Source: Sabulicella rubraurantiaca
Lineage (GTDB): Bacteria; Pseudomonadota; Alphaproteobacteria; Acetobacterales; Acetobacteraceae
Assembly (NCBI RefSeq): GCF_017355885.1
Contig: NZ_JAFEUU010000002.1
Coordinates: 248,001 to 312,000, forward strand
DNA: 64,000 nucleotides
Direction of reading: 5' to 3'
In this document: positions 62,349-64,000 of the stretch, piece after piece
How positions within the stretch are numbered: position 1 is the stretch's first letter
How the letters are laid out: every line of letters begins with the position of its first letter
The notes under the pieces: generated by a model
Databases searched by the model: none
Told to the model about the DNA's origin: nothing
Seen by the model: the letters and a program-made list of their open reading frames with translations, nothing else
Program-made: the position numbers and the translations under genes

Positions 62349-63832
62349 GGGTGCGGTCCCAGGAAGGCCGAGGTGGCGCTGGCCTGGACGCGGCCCTCTG
62401 CGTCCAGCAGGCGGAAGGTAACCTCCACCCGCTCCGGCAAGCGGAGCGAGGGCGGCGCGGAAACGAAGGCGCGGTAGGAGGCGATGGCGTCCGGCCGCGC
62501 ATGCAGCAGGGGCCGCCCCTGCGGGTCATGTGGCGCCTCTGGTACCATCAGCGAAAGATCCGCAGGACCACGGATTTCGAGGGTCAGGGTTCCGCCCTCG
62601 CGCAGCTTGTTGGCGAGCTTCAGCGTGTAGGCGTTGCGGATGCCGCCATTGGAGAGCCGCACGAAGAGCGGCGCGCGGTCGGGCAGCACGGAGATGGTCA
62701 GCGTCTCCCGCAGCATCCATGCGCCGAGCATCAGCGCCGCCACGGCGCCAAGCGCGCCGGCATAGATCAGCGTGCGGACGCGCAGGAAGTTCGGCGCCCG
62801 GCGTGCCGCCATTCCCGCCTCGCGCCGCGCCGGACCGGGCTCCATGCCCTTCGTCGCGGCGGTGGAGGCAGCGAGGTTGGACAGGGTCTCGAAGGCGATC
62901 AGCCCCTTCTCGCGGCCCAGCCTTCCCATCACGTCGTCGCAGGCGTCGATGCACAGGCCGCAGCCGATGCATTCGAGCTGCTGGCCGTCGCGGATGTCGA
63001 TGCCGGTGGGGCAGACATGGACGCAGGCCTTGCAGTTCACGCAATCGCCCGCCGCCGCGTCGCTCGGCTTTCCGCGCCGCTCGCCGCGCCATTCGCGATA
63101 GGTGACGACGAGGGAGTTCTCGTCGAGCATGGCGCCCTGGATGCGCGGCCAGGGGCACATATAGGTGCAGACCTGCTCGCGTGCCCCGCCGGCCAGCAGC
63201 CAGGTCGTGCCGGTGAACAGGGCGAAGAAGCCATAGACGGTGAGGCCGGCCTCACCGGCCAGCATCTCGCGCGTCAAGGTCGGCGCGTCGTTGAAATACA
63301 TGATCCAGGCGCCGCCCGTGGCCATGGCGATGAACAGCCAGGCGGCGTGCTTCACCGTCTTCTTGCGCCACCACACGACGTTGCGCGGGCCGGCATCCAG
63401 CTTGATGCGGGCGTTGCGGTCGCCCTCCACCTTGCGCTCGACCCACTGGAACAGGTCGGTCCAGACGGTCTGCGGGCAGGCGAAGCCGCACCAGACGCGG
63501 CCGAAGAGCGAGGTGGCCGCGAAGAGACCGATCGCGGCCAGGATCAGCAGGCCGACGAGGTAATAGACTTCCTGCGGCCAGATCTCGATCGGGCCGAGGA
63601 AGAGGCGCGCATGGGCCATGTCGACCAGCACCGCCTGGTCGGGCACGCCCGGCCCGCGGTCCCAGCGCAGCCAGGGAACGGCGTAGTAGAGGCCGAGCAG
63701 CAGGAAGAGCACGGTCCACTTGGCACGCCGCACCGGCCCGGCGACCGCGCGCGGCTGCACCTTGACGTGGGAGGCGTAGAGGGAGGGCAGCGCCGCCCCC
63801 TCGATCTTCCGCTCGGCCTGCATCATGCCCAT
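62345..63832 (-). CDS. ccoG: Cytochrome c oxidase accessory protein CcoG
   Basis: This 495-residue inner-membrane protein has several membrane helices before and after two 4Fe-4S motifs of bacterial ferredoxin type: CVNCKACVHVCP and CIGCGLCIDACDDVM. FACPQTVWTDLFQWVERKVEGDRNARIKLD and YMCPWPRIQGAMLDENSLVVTY are the family's conserved cytosolic stretches. CcoG is a cupric reductase that helps deliver copper to the oxidase. It starts 12 bp after the ccoP stop. Confidence 0.95.
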   Translation of the reverse strand: MGMMQAERKIEGAALPSLYASHVKVQPRAVAGPVRRAKWTVLFLLLGLYYAVPWLRWDRGPGVPDQAVLVDMAHARLFLGPIEIWPQEVYYLVGLLILAAIGLFAATSLFGRVWCGFACPQTVWTDLFQWVERKVEGDRNARIKLDAGPRNVVWWRKKTVKHAAWLFIAMATGGAWIMYFNDAPTLTREMLAGEAGLTVYGFFALFTGTTWLLAGGAREQVCTYMCPWPRIQGAMLDENSLVVTYREWRGERRGKPSDAAAGDCVNCKACVHVCPTGIDIRDGQQLECIGCGLCIDACDDVMGRLGREKGLIAFETLSNLAASTAATKGMEPGPARREAGMAARRAPNFLRVRTLIYAGALGAVAALMLGAWMLRETLTISVLPDRAPLFVRLSNGGIRNAYTLKLANKLREGGTLTLEIRGPADLSLMVPEAPHDPQGRPLLHARPDAIASYRAFVSAPPSLRLPERVEVTFRLLDAEGRVQASATSAFLGPHP

Positions 63833-63844
63833 CGCGCGGTTCCC

Positions 63845-64000
63845 TTACTCGCCGCCGCCCAGCGAGTGGACGTAGAGGGTGAGCATGTTCACCACCGCCG
63901 GGTCGAGGCGCCCCTGCCAGGAGGGCATCACGCCCGCGCGGCTATAGGCGATGGTGCGCATGATCGCGGCCTTGTCGCCGCCGAACAGCCAGATGCGGTC
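63845..64000 (-). CDS. ccoP: cbb3 oxidase subunit CcoP, C-terminal end (cut by window edge)
   Basis: The last 51 codons of a frame entering from the right edge end at TAA 63845. They read DRIWLFGGDKAAIMRTIAYSRAG, then MPSWQGRLDPAVVNMLTLYVHSLGGGE, matching the end of the second haem domain of CcoP, with the Met haem ligand in VMPSW. The rest of ccoNOQP should lie beyond the window. Confidence 0.9.
   Translation of the reverse strand, partial: DRIWLFGGDKAAIMRTIAYSRAGVMPSWQGRLDPAVVNMLTLYVHSLGGGE

Overview
The window is a 64 kb stretch of a very GC-rich, gene-dense chromosome from an alphaproteobacterium. The best fit is the Acetobacteraceae or a close relative (Roseomonas-like). This rests on GC-biased codon use, Tat-type and Bug/TctC exports, a cbb3 oxidase biogenesis cluster, OpgGH glucan synthesis and glnB-glnA. 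It is an assignment by gene content, not by a marker-gene comparison.

Layout. 1-2193: a heparinase II/III-like protein (cut by the window edge) downstream of rpe. 2240-6308: a small specialised-metabolism locus, with a type III polyketide synthase, methyltransferase and FAD oxidoreductase in one operon and a CYP152-type P450 diverging from it. 6305-8161: small genes (DUF1810, secreted protein, DUF486, YbjN). 8296-11453: opgG-opgH. 11461-16695: gluconolactonase-like protein, FAA hydrolase, GH10 xylanase, NeuD-type acetyltransferase and a D-aminopeptidase-like serine hydrolase. 16702-21309: two DUF2171-type genes and a four-gene operon (Ldh-type dehydrogenase, unknown, Bug-type binding protein, glyoxylate aminotransferase). 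21447-24167: dihaem cytochrome c, patatin, YcbK-like protein. 24258-28609: a complete CUT1 sugar-type ABC importer, divergent from a DauA-like oxidoreductase. 30484-37050: a polar amino-acid ABC importer in one operon with an M20 hydrolase, a threonine-dehydratase-like PLP enzyme and an amidohydrolase; together they look like an uptake-and-degradation pathway. 37174-42275: DinG-like helicase, TerB-like protein, ferritin-like protein, crystallin-like secreted protein and a LOG-family protein.

42453-50440 is the main accessory region. A tRNA-Arg(CCT) gene is followed by a tyrosine integrase, and the last 17 bases of the tRNA plus three more are repeated exactly 7.9 kb downstream. This marks a compact integrated element. 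Besides the integrase it holds a serine recombinase, an orphan receiver-domain protein, a long coiled-coil protein, small membrane proteins, a GFA-family protein, and a 439-residue protein in which I can read three motifs resembling the A, B and C palm motifs of family A polymerases. A 541-bp hairpin-rich gene-free stretch lies between that protein and the coiled-coil gene.

50441-55703 is looser: a CueR-like regulator lacking a metal-ligand cysteine, small membrane proteins, and a PEP-CTERM-type surface protein behind a textbook sigma-54 promoter. 55708-64000 returns to core metabolism: an aminotransferase, glnB-glnA with a strong terminator, and the ccoP(partial)-ccoG-ccoH-ccoI-ccoS cluster for the cbb3 oxidase, followed by an unlisted 56-residue membrane protein.
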